This document shows positions 1-11,240 of a stretch of DNA of 64,000 nucleotides, one piece after another. The notes under the pieces are model-generated. The model was not told the DNA's origin. It worked only from the letters and a program-made list of their open reading frames with translations, and did not search any database. Location of the stretch: positions 2,232,124 through 2,296,123 of the forward strand of contig PCDI01000005.1 of NCBI GenBank assembly GCA_002778195.1, in the 5' to 3' direction. The DNA comes from Raffaelea ambrosiae. Lineage: Eukaryota > Ascomycota > Sordariomycetes > Ophiostomatales > Ophiostomataceae. Position numbers and translations under genes: made by a program. The stretch's first letter is position 1. Each line of letters opens with the position of its first letter.

Positions 1-1424
1 AGGCGTGTCTCTGGGCCATGTTTGCTCTTGTCAATCGCACAGCCGAGGTGGAGGCGGCTCCAGAGACGAGCTTTATCCCCGAGGCGAAAGAGTGCGCCTA
101 CGAAGCCAAACGCCTGCTCTTCGCCACAAATGGCTCTGTGAATTTGGACAGCCTCCAAGCCAATTTGCTACTGGTAAGCTACATGATTGCTACGTTTTCA
201 TCGGTTGGCCGTATCAGTGATCGATCGAGAAGAGCCTGCGGCATTGGCGAAAGAGAAAGCTTATCACTTTGTTTCCTTAAAAAATAGTGGGCATATCACA
301 AGATGCAAGGACGCTGCCGCGAGGCCTCGGTGGTCTTCGCAAGCGCATGCCGCATGGTCTGCTCGCTTGGCGGCCATCTCGTCCTGACAAGGCTACCCTT
401 TCCGCCCCAGCATGTTCCCATATTCGACAAGCTGTCTACTTTGCACATTCGACGACTATTCTGTGTCTGCTACTGTGTGGACAAGGATTGCTCTCTGCGC
501 ACCGGCGTGCCGCCGCTTCTGACGCAAGACTACTGCGAAGTCGGCGATCCGGGAGGAGAAGAAGAATGGGGGACCAACCAGCAGCAGCCGCCGCCCTCGT
601 GGCACAGTCAGCCGTGGGACCTCAACCTGGCCAAATTCAAGGAGAAGGCGGGCCGTCTGCTCTGCTCGCCGCGGGCTTTCCGGTATACCGAAGGCGAGCT
701 CTTGTCGCAGGTGCGCCAGCTCGACGACGAGCTCGAAGAATGGCGCCTGTCCATCGAGCCGCGCTACCGGCCCAAGCTGGCCGTCCCGGCCGGGACAACA
801 AGCTCCCACTCGAAAGTGGCAGCGGCGGCGACGGCGGCGACGGTAGCGACGACGACGACGACGGCGACCCTCCTCCTCTCCAATGTGAGCAGTCCGGCGA
901 CATCGACGGCCAACGCCGACATGGGACTCGAAGACCGCACGCGGTTCATCAACCTGCAGCTCGACTACCTCTTCACGATGATCTACATCCACATCACGGT
1001 GCGCAAGTGCGGCGACTTTGAGCGCAACCTGCCCGACGACCTGCACAGCGCCGTGCACTCGAGCGCCGACCTGTCGCTGGAGGCGAGCCGGTCCATCTTC
1101 CGCTTCCTCGACACCGTGGTGGACTTTTGGAAGGAGGAGTCGGTCTGGCTCGTGTCGCACTACGCGCCGATCGCGACCATGCCGCTCTTTGTCAACGTGC
1201 TCATCCACCCCGTCGGCAGTCCCGCAGACGACGACTTGCAGATCTTGGCGTCGATCAGCAACATCACGCGCAAGATTCCCACAAAGGGCCTGTCCAAGGC
1301 AGAGATCGAGCAGGTCCAGGAGATTGGCGAGTTTGTGATGGAGCTGATCCGGCTGTGCCACAGCGCGGCCTGGAAGGTCAAAAAGGGAGACAGGGAAAAG
1401 GATCTAGATATCATTCACGAGTAG
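1..1424 (+). CDS. Fungal-specific transcription factor, C-terminal part (5' truncated by window)
   Basis: Exons are about 3-210 and 310-1424. The frame is open at the window edge, so the start and DNA-binding domain lie upstream. The intron 211-309 (GTATCA...AAG, phase 1) joins the helical segment ending FSSVG to RCREASVVFASACRM. The next exon carries RRLFCVCYCVDKDCSLRTG, the signature of the middle homology region of fungal Zn2Cys6 regulators. A Thr/Ala-rich low-complexity stretch near 830-870 comes from GACGAC-type repeats. The protein ends DLDIIHE. It probably acts in the nucleus; the target pathway is unknown because the zinc cluster is not in view. The family call is firm, the upstream exon structure is not. 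Confidence 0.85.
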
Positions 1425-3195
1425 AAGGCAAAAAGGCGTTTTTGGGGGGGGGGGCGGGGNGGGCGGCTAGGCAGTCAGTCCAGTCTTGGGATGTTTGGGG
1501 TGGTGGGTGACACCTCTTTCCAACTCGACCATTTTCCACAACGACAGCTCAGCGTCCCGGCGAAAACCAAGAAAGTCAATCCTACGGAGTGCAGCATCAT
1601 CGTGCAGTCGCTCGGCCACAGCCCGCCCGAGACGGAGCTACAGGACACTAGACATGGCCAACGAAGTCCGGCACAGCCGGCGGTCCCTTTTTACTGGAAA
1701 AGAGTCGTGTGGAGGCACCAGGGCGGGCTTCTCGGACAATCGTCTCGGGAAATTGTCTCGGGAAATTGTAGCTGCGTCTTGTCTCACGACAGAATTCTGA
1801 GCCATGGTGGCATACGAACTCTGGAAGGGAGCACATGATGACCAAAAAAATAGGGGACTCGGCGGCATTCCACATTTTGGACATTGGCGCTTCCGTCAGA
1901 CAAGGTAGAGAGAGTGTGCTGGCCAGTGGGCTTTTGCAACTGGTGATGTGCCCGTGATGCTCATGGTGGATGGGCGATCCCTGCTCTGGGCACAGCTGTA
2001 ATTTACCTCACCGATACGAATATGTACGAACACAAAAAAAAAAAAAAAACGCCAAGGCACATCCGACGTATACTTTCCTGTCTGGGCAAGACTTGGGGCA
2101 ACTGGAGAACAGGTCGGCGGCCAAGTTCTCTCTGCTATGGAAAAGAAGGAATTGTTCGATTGTACGTCGATACCCAGGGTTGTATGTGGTGATCATACAA
2201 ATTTCATCCGGTTTCGCTTATTGTGTGGTATTGCGGTGTTTTTTTTTTTCGGTGTTTTTTTTTTTTGCTTCTGATCCAATTTTCCTCATATTGCTCTGTC
2301 CGCGCCTTCCTTTTTGGTCCTCAGCAACACGAACGGTGTCCGCTTAGCTAATCGGATCCGGAGGGGAGCAAAAGTCTGCAGGTATGCAGGGAGAGTGGGG
2401 TACGGGGCGGGTGCGACCTCGTGCTCATCAGATTAGATAAGATGACTGGTCGACGGAGGAATTGGCGGCTTGGCGCTGCGGTTATGTAAGCGGAGACGGA
2501 AATCCGACATGGCAAAATGCCAGGTTCCTGTTTCAATCCCCATCCCACGCGATGCCCATCCCGTGTTTGCTTTTCGACCCATGCGTTGTGCCCGGCCTCG
2601 ATTAGGGCTCGCTTACGGATGCCAACTGTCACAGCTTACCAGTCTCAAGCTGTGGCTTTTGGGGCCCCCTCCTCCCCCTCGTGCCGATCCCTCATTGGTG
2701 CCAGATCTGCAGACTCAGGTGTGCTTCTTCCAGGGGGGGCCTGCGGCCGGGCACGGGCAGCAGTAATAAATGACCGATCTCCGTTGAGCGCCTAGTAGAC
2801 ACCGCAGAGATAACCGTGTACGAGTCGAAGCTATGGCCTGTAAACTCCAGCCCCGTCTCTGCGCTCTGACTTGCCCAGAAAGAGGGGTCAATGTGTCGGT
2901 GTCGTAGTTAAAACCCTCAGCGTGACGAAAGATCCTCTCCTCCTCTTCTCACAGGCTTTCTCGGCCAGGGCGGCCTCTGGCACAGCTGTATATAAACCAC
3001 AGCATCGGCCAGAGCCCAGAGCCGTTTGGGTTCGTATCCTCTCTCGTTCTCACACCCTCGTCCACACGCCCCCAACCCAAACCACAATCCTCATCCATCC
3101 ATCAACCCCATCCACACGTCATCATCCACACCACACACACACACACTTCCTCTCTCTCTCTCCCTCTTTTTCCCTCCCACACATCCACGCCCAGC
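1425..3195. other. Intergenic region and long leader of the Ca2+-ATPase gene
   Basis: No convincing gene is visible. The region holds a G-rich homopolymer with an ambiguous base at 1460, A- and T-runs near 2034-2049 and 2240-2267, and a CT/CA-rich pyrimidine tract at about 3120-3180 just before the ATG, typical of strongly expressed fungal genes. Short open frames here lack introns, family resemblance and codon bias, and are treated as chance. Confidence 0.6.
2989..2996 (+). promoter_or_regulatory. TATA box candidate for the Ca2+-ATPase gene
   Basis: A TATATAAA motif lies about 200 nt upstream of the ATG at 3196 and is followed by a pyrimidine-rich leader. Position and sequence fit a TATA element; no transcript start is known. 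Confidence 0.45.
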
Positions 3196-6100
3196 ATGGC
3201 GAACAGCTTGCTCGACCCAAAGGCGCTGCTGGACCCCCGCCGCCGGGCCGTGAGCGACGCCAACACCATCGACTCGGCTGGGCCGTCGATCTTCACGGTC
3301 AGCGGCACGACGGCCAACTCGAGCTTCATTGAGCCCGAGACGGCAGCCAAAGACCTCGCGTCGGCGCTGACGCCGGACCCGGGCACCGAGGCCGACTTTG
3401 TCGTGGCCAACAACCCGTTCGACTACAGCCCCGGGCAGCTCAACAAGCTCTTCAACCCCAAATCGCTCGAGGCCTACCGGGCCCTGGGCGGCCTCGAGGG
3501 CCTCGCCCGCGGCCTGCACACCGACGTGCGCGCCGGGCTGAGCATCGACGAGGTCCCCCTCCGCGGGGACCACGGACACCACGGGCTGTCCCACGGGCTG
3601 GCCCACGGGCTGGCGCACCACGGGTCGGCCGGCACGGCCGGCACGCCCGCCGCGGACCGGGTGCGCGTGTACGGCCACAACCAGCTGCCGCCCAAGAAGC
3701 CCAAGTCGATCTGGCGGCTGGCGTGGATCACGTTCCAGGAGGCGGTGCTGGTGCTGCTGACGGTGGCGGGGACGATCTCGCTGGCGCTGGGCCTGTACGA
3801 GACGTTTGGCGTGGCGCAGGAGCCCGGGGCGCCGACGCCGGTCGACTGGGTCGAGGGCGTGGCCATCCTGGTGGCGGTGGCGATTGTCGTCGTGGTGGGC
3901 TCGCACAACGACTGGCAAAAGGAGAAGGCGTTTGTCAAGCTCAACACCAAGAAGGACGACCGCGAGGTCAAGGTGCTCCGGTCCGGCAAGGCCATGCTGA
4001 TCAACGTCATCGACATTGTCGTCGGCGACGTGCTGCACCTCGAGCCCGGCGACATGGTGCCCGTCGACGGCGTCTTCATCGACGGCCACGGCGTCAAGTG
4101 CGACGAGTCGTCGGCCACCGGCGAGTCGGACGCGCTGAAAAAGACCCCCGGCGCCCAGGCCTTTGACCTGGCCGAGGCCGGCGACCGCGGCGTCGACCCC
4201 TTTATCATTTCGGGCTCGAGGGTCATTGAGGGTACATAACCACCGGTTTTTTTTTTTTTTTTCCAACTTTTGCCCTTTCTCCTCCCCCCTTTACTAACAT
4301 CTCTAGGAATGGGCACGTTCCTCTGCACCTCCGTGGGCGTGCACAGCAGCTTCGGCCGGATCATGATGTCCGTCCGCACCGACATCGAGTCGACACCCCT
4401 GCAAAAAAAGCTGGAAGGCCTGGCCATGGCCATTGCCAAGCTCGGCGGCGGCGCCTCCCTGCTCATGTTCTTCATCCTCCTCTTCCGCTTCTGCGCGGCC
4501 CTCCCCAACGACCACAGACCCTCGGCGGAGAAGGCGTCCACGTTTGTCGATCTCCTGGTCGTGGCCATTGCCATCATTGCCGTCGCCGTGCCCGAGGGCC
4601 TGCCACTGGCGGTGACCCTGGCACTGGCCTTTGCCACCACGCGTCTTCTCAAGGAGAACAATCTCGTCCGTGTGCTGCGAGCCTGCGAGACCATGGGCAA
4701 TGCCACCTGCATCTGCTCGGACAAGACCGGAACTTTGGTAAGCCCACCCCCCACCCCGTGCCGCCGTCCCCCCCCCCGTCTTCTCTACTTGACTGACGTT
4801 TCGCCCTCTCCAGACAACCAACAAGATGACCGTCGTCGCCGGCCTCTTTGGCGTGTCGGAATTCGCCGCCGACTTGTCCTCGTGGGCGTCCAACTTGCGC
4901 CAGGACGTCAAGCAGCTTATTCTGCAGTCCATCGCCATCAACTCGACGGCCTTCCAGGGCGAGCAGGACGGCGTGGAGACGTTCATCGGCTCCAAGACGG
5001 AGACGGCGCTGCTGGAGCTGGCGCGGGACCAGCTCGGCCTGCAGTCGCTGGCGGAGGCCCGCGCCAACGAGCAGGTGGTGCACATTATGCCCTTTGACTC
5101 GTCGCGCAAGTACATGGCGGCCGTGATCAAGACGCCGCACAACGGCGGCTACCGGCTCCTCATCAAGGGCGCGTCCGAGATGGTGCTCGGCTTCTGCTCG
5201 TCGCAGATCGACGTGCAGACGGGCGCGCCCGCGGCGCTGGACCGCGCGGCCGTCGAGGCGACCATCTCCCGGTACGCGCACAAGTCCCTGCGCACCATCG
5301 GCCTCGTGTACCAGGACTTTGAGGCGGACCCGGGCCTCGAGACCCTGAGCGGCCTGGTCCTGCTCGGCGTCGTCGGCATCCAGGACCCCGTGCGCCCCGG
5401 CGTGCCCGAGGCCGTGCAGAACGCGGTCCGCGCCGGCGTCACCACGCGCATGGTCACGGGCGACAACATCCACACGGCGCGCGCCATCGCGGCCGAGTGC
5501 GGCATCTACACGGAGGGCGGCGTCATCATGGAGGGCCCCGCGTTCCGGCGGCTGTCGGAGCCGGAGCTGGACGCGGTCATCCCGCGTCTGCAGGTGCTGG
5601 CCCGGTCGTCGCCCGAGGACAAGCGGATTCTGGTGACGCGTCTCAAGGCGCTCGGCGAGACGGTGGCTGTGACGGGCGACGGCACCAACGACGCGCCGGC
5701 GCTCAAGGCGGCCGATGTCGGGTTCTCGATGGGCATCTCGGGCACGGAGGTGGCCAAGGAGGCCTCGGAGATCATCCTCATGGACGACAACTTTGCCTCG
5801 ATTGTCACGGCGCTCAAGTGGGGCCGGGCCGTCAACGACGCCGTGCAAAAGTTCCTCCAGTTCCAGGTGACGGTCAACATCACGGCCGTGCTCCTGTCGT
5901 TTGTCACGTCCATGTACGACCCGCAGATGGAGCCGGTGCTCAAGGCCGTGCAGCTGCTCTGGGTAAGTTTTTTTTTTTTTTTTTTTTTTTTTTGGACGTG
6001 CTGGCAGCCGGCTAACCCGAGGACAGATCAACCTGATTATGGATACCATGGCTGCCCTGGCCCTGGCCACGGATCCTCCCACGGACTCCATTCTCGACCG

Positions 6101-6846
6101 GCCGCCCCAGCCCAAGTCGGCACCGCTCATCACCATGCGGGTAAGTTTGGGGGACACGGACGGAAAGAAGAAAGAAGAAAGAAGAAAGAAGAAAGAAGAA
6201 AGAAGAAAAAAGAAAGAAGAAAAAAAAAGAAGAAAGAGCAAAAAGCTAACCTCGCCAGATGTGGAAAATGATCATCGGCCAGTCCATCTTCCAGCTGGTC
6301 GTCATCCTCGTGCTCTACTTTGCCGGCACGGAGATTCTCCGCTACGACGCCAACGACGCCGACCAGGTGCTGCAGCTCAACACGGTCATCTTCAACGTCT
6401 TTGTCTGGATGCAGATCTTCAACGAGCTCAACTGCCGCCGCCTCGACAACAAGTTCAACGTCTTTGCCGGCGTGCACCGCAACCTGTTCTTCCTCGCCAT
6501 CAACGCCATCATGATCGGCCTGCAGATCGCCATCATCTTTGTCGGCGGCCGCGTCTTCGACATCCACGCCAACGGCCTCAACGGGCCCCAGTGGGCCATC
6601 TCCATCATCATCGCCGCCATGAGCCTGCCCTTTGGCATCGTCGTGCGCCTCTTCCCCGACGCGTGGTTCGCCGCGATCGTGCACTTTGTTGCGCCGCCGT
6701 TTGTTATCGCCTACGGGTGGATGGCTAAGGGCTTCCAGGCGCTGGGCGGCCTGTTCAAGCCACTGTTCCGGCTGCTGTTCAAGCGAACTAAGAAGGCCGA
6801 CGACGTGGAAGAGCAGCACGTCGTTGTGGTGGCCAAGAGCGGGTGA
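3196..6846 (+). CDS. P-type Ca2+-transporting ATPase (PMC1/PMCA type)
   Basis: Exons 3196-4231, 4307-4737, 4814-5962, 6027-6140 and 6259-6846 give 1105 residues. P-type IIB pumps use ATP to export Ca2+ from the cytosol into the vacuole or out of the cell. Visible hallmarks are the actuator TGES (residues 308-311), the fourth membrane helix PEGLPLAV (about 441), the phosphorylated Asp in ICSDKTGT (D484) and the hinge GDGTNDAP (about 777). Exon joins restore family sequence at each intron, for example SRVIEG/MGTFLC, DKTGTL/TTNKM and QLLW/INLIMDT. The N terminus has a His/Gly-rich HGLSHGLAHGLAHHG stretch. Intron 3 carries a long T run and intron 4 a GAAA-type purine repeat. The start is the first ATG after the pyrimidine tract. 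Confidence 0.96.
6167..6240 (+). repeat. GAAA/GAAGAAA purine microsatellite inside intron 4 of the Ca2+-ATPase
   Basis: An almost pure A/G tract of about 70 nt fills most of intron 6141-6258, which keeps a good GTAAGT donor and a CTAAC...CAG 3' end. Length variation is likely between strains. Confidence 0.9.
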
Positions 6847-7772
6847 ACAAAGACATGGTGGCTACGGGAGATGAGGGGATGGGGAGAGGGGGGAATCGGG
6901 GAGTTCTTATTTTGTTTTCTTCTTTGTTTTCTGCAAGGGGTTTTCTTTTCTTTTCTTGTTTCCAATTCTCAACAAAACGGGTTCGCATAGATCAAAAAAC
7001 GGGGCGCGTGACAGCAGAGGCGTTATATTGTACTTCCTAGATGGGGCGACTGAAACATGGAAAAAGCCAGAAATAGTTCAATAATCATACACGAGTATGA
7101 GTTCACAACAAGAGCACAAGCTGGGTCTCTTCATGTCGATCTTCGCTGCGCCCGATGCTAGCTTCGCCCAGTCTGGGCATGCCGGGCATTTTGGTCGCCA
7201 GGGGCCTGTTCCGTGGACGAGTATCCGGGTGCTAGTGCCACGACTCTCGCTCGTCCAGACTGCTACCGTGCCAGGTCCCTCTTCCGGGTCCGTCTGGCTC
7301 GGGCTCACGCCACCGCGAATGAAATGCCCAGGAAAGTGTCCCGTTCGTCTTTGGGTAGCTTAAATTGTGGAGTCGCAGGGTCGCCTCCCTAGACCAAATC
7401 ACACGGACACCGTTCGGTTTCCCTGGCCCGCGATCCAATAGGAAACCGGCTGTGCTTTCTTATCAATCCCCCGTTGGAGGATGGCAGAGATAAGTCAGAC
7501 AGTGGCTCTGTACGGTCCAGCAGTACATCTGCGGCCAAACCGTCACCCGGGTCGCATCAAGCGGGTGGCGGTTCTAGCGCATGGTCGTCCTGCCGGACTA
7601 CATAGACTCCATCGTCCACGTCGTCTTGCATGGCTGTCCGACTACATACATAGCCGGTTCCCCTACTTAGACCTTTTCTACACGTCACAAAAAGCTTGGC
7701 GCGATCTGTGCCTCGCCGGTGGAGAAACGCAACCCTCTGCCCCCGATCTCGTATATTCCACACAGCACACGC
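6847..7772. other. Intergenic region between the Ca2+-ATPase and a Zn2Cys6 regulator
   Basis: It holds the 3' end of the pump gene and the promoter of the regulator starting at 7773. Short frames are present, but none resembles a protein family or has splice support. An upstream in-frame GTG at 7719 is not used as start, because an ATG follows at 7773 before the zinc cluster. Confidence 0.6.
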
Positions 7773-9650
7773 ATGGCGTATGTCGGACGACTTGTGTCGG
7801 CGGAAGGCCGCCGCACCAACTCGCTCGGCTGGGCCGAGTCGGACTGCCACACATGCGCCGCCGCGCGGAGACAATGCGACCGCCGGCGTCCGTACTGCAT
7901 GGTGTGCACGTCCTCGGGCGCCCGGTGCCACGGATACGCCATGAAGCTGGACTGGCAGGCCGGCGTGGCCAGCCGGGGCCACATGAAGCAGAAGAAGCTG
8001 CCGGCGCCCGCCGCGCGCTCGGCCCCGCGGTCGCCGAAGCCCGCCGCCCGTGGCGGCCACCGTCCGTCCGCGCCCGTCCTGTTTACCTTTATCGACGAGA
8101 ACGACCCCCAAAAAGCCCGACGCCGCGGCCGCAAGCCGGCGCCCAAGACGCTGGCGCGGCCGCCGACAACGACCACCCATCCCGTCGCGCGCCGCGCCCG
8201 CAGCCGCACGCGGTCGACCGAGAGACGGCCCGAGACGATCCAAACGACCCAAACGACACCGACACAACGGGACGACGAGGGGGACGGGCCCGGGTGCCGA
8301 CACAACAACGACGCCGACGAGACGCGGCGACCCGGCACCCCCGACACGCGGATGGTGCTGGGCGGGCGCGCGCTGCCGCCGCACCCGCTGTCCCGCGAGG
8401 CCGGGCAGGTGCTCGCGTTCTACGAGCAGACGTTTGCGTGCTCGACGCTGACGTACCACGACGTGCCGACGAACCCGTGGCGCACCTGCCTGCCCATGGC
8501 CTTTGCCAGCCCCTGGCTGATGGACGGCATCCTGGCGCTGGGCCGGCGCTCGCGGGCGCGGCTGCTGCTGTGCGAGGCCGAGGAGGAGGCGAGCCGCTGC
8601 GAGGTGATGCGGCTTAAGGACCGCGCCCTGAACGGCTTCCGCCGCACCCTGGGCCAGGCCCAGACCCCCGTCCAGGTGGTCGTGGCCACCATCCTGGTCC
8701 TCGTGGGGCTGGAGTACGCCGAGAGCGGCTACTCCCACTGGCGCGTGCACCTCGCGGGCGCCCACCGCGCCATCGCCGCCCACGGCGGCATCGCCGTCGC
8801 CCGCCGGGACGCGTCGCTGCGCTGCCAGATCGCCATGCTGGCCTGGTACGACGTCACCGCCGCGCTCATGGCGCGCCGCCGCCCGCGGTTCCCGCGCGCC
8901 TACATGGCCGCCATCAGCCGCTGGCGCACCACCCGCGCGGAGTGGAGCCTGATCGCGCTCAACGGCTACCCGGACGAGCTGTTTGGCGACATGTACGACG
9001 TGGCGGCGGCGGCGGCCACTCTCGGTTCGGAGGCCCCCACCGCGGAGGCCGCAGAGGCCCCCGACCTGTGCGCGCTCGAGCGCCGCCTGTGGGTGGCCCA
9101 GCCGCGCGCCGCCGGCGGCGACCACTGCCGCCTGCTGGAGTGCTGGCGCTTCGCGCTGCTGCTGTACTGCGCGCGCGTGTTCCGGACGCCCGCGCAGAAT
9201 CCGTTTGCCGGGCAGCAGCCACAGCCACAGCCACAGTCACAGCCACCGGCGGCGGCGGCGGCGGCCCCCCCCGCACGGGGCCGGGGCTGGGGCCGGTGCC
9301 GGTCCTACGCCGAGGAGATCCTGCACATCGTCGGCCACCTGGCGCCCTTTTCCAACGTGCAGAAGCAGTGCCTGCTGCCCATGCTGCTGGCCGGCTGCGA
9401 GCTGACGGCGCACCCCGAGCAGGCCGCGCTGCGGGCCATGGCCACGGCGTACCTGCAGCGGTGGGACCAGGTGTGCGGCATCGGGCCCTTCCGCACGGCC
9501 CTGCGGGTCATGCACACCGTCTGGCGTCTGCGCGACGCGGGCCGCCTGGGCGACGACGTCTGGTGGGGGGACGTGGTGCGCGGCATGCCGGGCCCGGACG
9601 GTGCTCCGGATGGCTCGGGCGACCTGGGCAAGGAGTATTTGTTTGGGTGA
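7773..9650 (+). CDS. Zn2Cys6 transcription factor (Fungal_trans_2 type)
   Basis: A single exon encodes 625 residues. The N terminus has a complete binuclear zinc cluster, C-HT-C-6-C-6-C-MV-C-6-C, near residues 25-52, followed by a YAMKLDWQAGVASRGHM stretch, the usual continuation in the Fungal_trans_2 (DUF3468) class. A basic Arg/Pro linker and helical segments such as ILALGRRSR and VHLAGAHRAIAAHGG follow. A Gln-Pro/Ala repeat sits near 9218-9270. The gene converges on the dioxygenase gene at 9843-10817 with under 200 bp between stops, so it may regulate that enzyme; this is inference. The ATG at 7773 is the first true ATG before the zinc cluster. Confidence 0.9.
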   Translation: MAYVGRLVSAEGRRTNSLGWAESDCHTCAAARRQCDRRRPYCMVCTSSGARCHGYAMKLDWQAGVASRGHMKQKKLPAPAARSAPRSPKPAARGGHRPSAPVLFTFIDENDPQKARRRGRKPAPKTLARPPTTTTHPVARRARSRTRSTERRPETIQTTQTTPTQRDDEGDGPGCRHNNDADETRRPGTPDTRMVLGGRALPPHPLSREAGQVLAFYEQTFACSTLTYHDVPTNPWRTCLPMAFASPWLMDGILALGRRSRARLLLCEAEEEASRCEVMRLKDRALNGFRRTLGQAQTPVQVVVATILVLVGLEYAESGYSHWRVHLAGAHRAIAAHGGIAVARRDASLRCQIAMLAWYDVTAALMARRRPRFPRAYMAAISRWRTTRAEWSLIALNGYPDELFGDMYDVAAAAATLGSEAPTAEAAEAPDLCALERRLWVAQPRAAGGDHCRLLECWRFALLLYCARVFRTPAQNPFAGQQPQPQPQSQPPAAAAAAPPARGRGWGRCRSYAEEILHIVGHLAPFSNVQKQCLLPMLLAGCELTAHPEQAALRAMATAYLQRWDQVCGIGPFRTALRVMHTVWRLRDAGRLGDDVWWGDVVRGMPGPDGAPDGSGDLGKEYLFG

Positions 9651-9842
9651 CGGGACAAGGAAGTGGTCTGGTGGGCCGAGGGGCACCTGGGGCATTCTGG
9701 TCGTTTTGGCTCTATGCCTATATGTGCTATGGAATCAAGAGGAAACAAATAAAAATATAAAATATATAAACTAAATAAAAACAAAATAAAATAGAGTAAA
9801 ATAACCCCCCCCCCAAAAAACACATGCTTCCTGTCCCTCCCC

Positions 9843-10817
9843 TCAAAACAAATCGTCGTAGTCCTTCTCCTCCGGGTGCAGCAGCTTCATCGGGTTGGAC
9901 AGGTTCACCCAGCCCAGGAACGGCCGCGACAGGCCCCAGCCGACGCGCTCCTGCAGCCAGCGCGGCAGCGCCTGGATCTTGGCCCAGTCGTTGGCCAGGT
10001 ACTGGTTCTCCTCCTGGCGCAGGTAGCTGCGCGTGTAGAAGCACGAGAACACCAGCCGCTCCTCGTTCTCGGTCGTGTTGGCGCTGCCGCCGTGGAAGGC
10101 GCCCGAGAGCACCATCAGCGCGTCGCCCGGGTCCAGCTCCGCGTAGGCGCACTGGTCGTCGCGCGGCGGGCCCTCGGCGTAGTCCCACAGGTGCGAGCCC
10201 GGGATGAAGCGCGTGGCCCCGTTCGCCCGCGTCGTCTTCTTGCCCGCCACAAAGAACCCGATGCCGGCGTCCCGGCCCAGGTGGTGCTTCGCCACCGCCG
10301 GCTGGTAGTTGTGGTGGATCTGGTCGTCCCGGTGCAGCGCCTGGTCGCGCGCGCCGGGGCCGATGCTGAACACAATCGTGTTGTTGAGCTGCGGCGGCGA
10401 CGACGTGGCCTCGTTCTTGTCGCCCACCCAGTTGTACCGGATCGTGCTCGTCAGCAGCGCGTCCACCACCGCCAGCCACAGCGGGTGGCCCACCAGCCGC
10501 CGCGCAAACGTCTCCGACTTGCTGATCAGGCTGAACGCCCGCCGCGTCTCCGGCGGGAAGAAGTCGCCGTTCCACGGCTTGTCCTGGTCCAGGTACGGCC
10601 GCACGTCCGCCTCGATCGTCCGCACCTCCTCCGGCGTCAGCAGGCGGCGGATGATCACCCCGCCCGACACCTTGAGCGCGTCCACGAGCTGCTCCGACGT
10701 GCACTTGGCCGCGTCAAACTCCAGCACCGGCGGCAGCGGCGACTTGGACGACTTGGGCGTGGTGTCGTCCTCCAGCGATAGGGCCGCTACGTCGTTCACG
10801 GTGGCAGAGGGGGCCAT
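9843..10817 (-). CDS. Phytanoyl-CoA dioxygenase-like Fe(II)/2-oxoglutarate oxygenase
   Basis: One intron-less frame encodes 324 residues starting MAPSATVNDVAALSLED. The PhyH family hydroxylates or epoxidises substrates using Fe(II), O2 and 2-oxoglutarate. The metal triad is visible as H162-R-D164 in ALHRDDQIHH and H242 in GAFHGGSAN; an Arg soon after (NEERLVF) is suited to 2-oxoglutarate binding. The C terminus ends DYDDLF, with no signal peptide or peroxisomal signal, so it is probably cytosolic. Fungal relatives often tailor secondary metabolites, but no synthase gene is in view, so the substrate is unknown. Its promoter carries five 13-bp tandem repeats. Confidence 0.92.
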   Translation of the reverse strand: MAPSATVNDVAALSLEDDTTPKSSKSPLPPVLEFDAAKCTSEQLVDALKVSGGVIIRRLLTPEEVRTIEADVRPYLDQDKPWNGDFFPPETRRAFSLISKSETFARRLVGHPLWLAVVDALLTSTIRYNWVGDKNEATSSPPQLNNTIVFSIGPGARDQALHRDDQIHHNYQPAVAKHHLGRDAGIGFFVAGKKTTRANGATRFIPGSHLWDYAEGPPRDDQCAYAELDPGDALMVLSGAFHGGSANTTENEERLVFSCFYTRSYLRQEENQYLANDWAKIQALPRWLQERVGWGLSRPFLGWVNLSNPMKLLHPEEKDYDDLF

Positions 10818-10874
10818 GGTGACTGTTCCCGCCGAAAGGGGAAAAAAGGCTATTTGGATCTTGAAAAATAAAAT

Positions 10875-10907
<33 letters not shown>

Positions 10908-10914
10908 GCCTGTA

Positions 10915-10979
10915 TACCTGGATGTTCTACCTGGATGTTCTACCTGGACGTTCTACCTGGACGTTCTACCTGGACGTTC
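10915..10979. repeat. Five tandem copies of a 13-bp unit upstream of the PhyH-like gene
   Basis: The unit tacctggaYgttc occurs five times without interruption; the first two copies read T and the last three C at the variable base. It lies about 100-160 nt upstream of the ATG on the minus strand, between an A/T-rich leader and a TATAAG motif, so it could be a multi-site regulatory array or a simple minisatellite. Confidence 0.95.
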
Positions 10980-10994
10980 ATCCGGCTCGGCCTA

Positions 10995-11002
10995 CTTATA
11001 AG
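10995..11002 (-). promoter_or_regulatory. TATA-like element of the PhyH-like gene
   Basis: A palindromic CTTATAAG lies about 180 nt upstream of the minus-strand ATG at 10817, just beyond the 13-bp repeat array. Assignment rests on position only. Confidence 0.35.
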
Positions 11003-11240
11003 CCGCGCTTCCTCCCCCCCCTCGTGCTCACTCCCCTCTCCTCTCCCCCGAACGAAACATGTCCTGGCACATATCTCCCTCCCAAAATAGTATGTGCACT
11101 CGATGGCCGCATTGGGTGAATTTTTGGGTCTCCGCGTCTTGGCGAGATCGTCGCCGCGGGAGCGGTGCCCAGACATCCGCTTGCCTGGCTCTAGCGGCCC
11201 GGATAAGGCGAGGAACTGAAAAATTGCCCCAAAGGGGAAG

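Noticed and set aside
1491..1838. Two overlapping plus-strand frames after the first regulator
   Set aside because: They differ in frame, lack codon structure and family resemblance, and include the 3' flank of the preceding gene.
3091..6819. Long minus-strand frames over the Ca2+-ATPase
   Set aside because: They are low-complexity His/Arg/Gly-rich and lie opposite exons with unmistakable P-type ATPase motifs.
7719..7772. Upstream in-frame start of the regulator
   Set aside because: The first codon is GTG, not used in normal fungal initiation; the ATG at 7773 precedes the zinc cluster.
7557..9125. 522-codon minus-strand frame opposite the regulator
   Set aside because: No recognisable domain; the plus strand carries a complete zinc cluster and regulatory domain.
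10915..10979. CRISPR-like repeat array
   Set aside because: Units are contiguous without spacers and the genome is eukaryotic.
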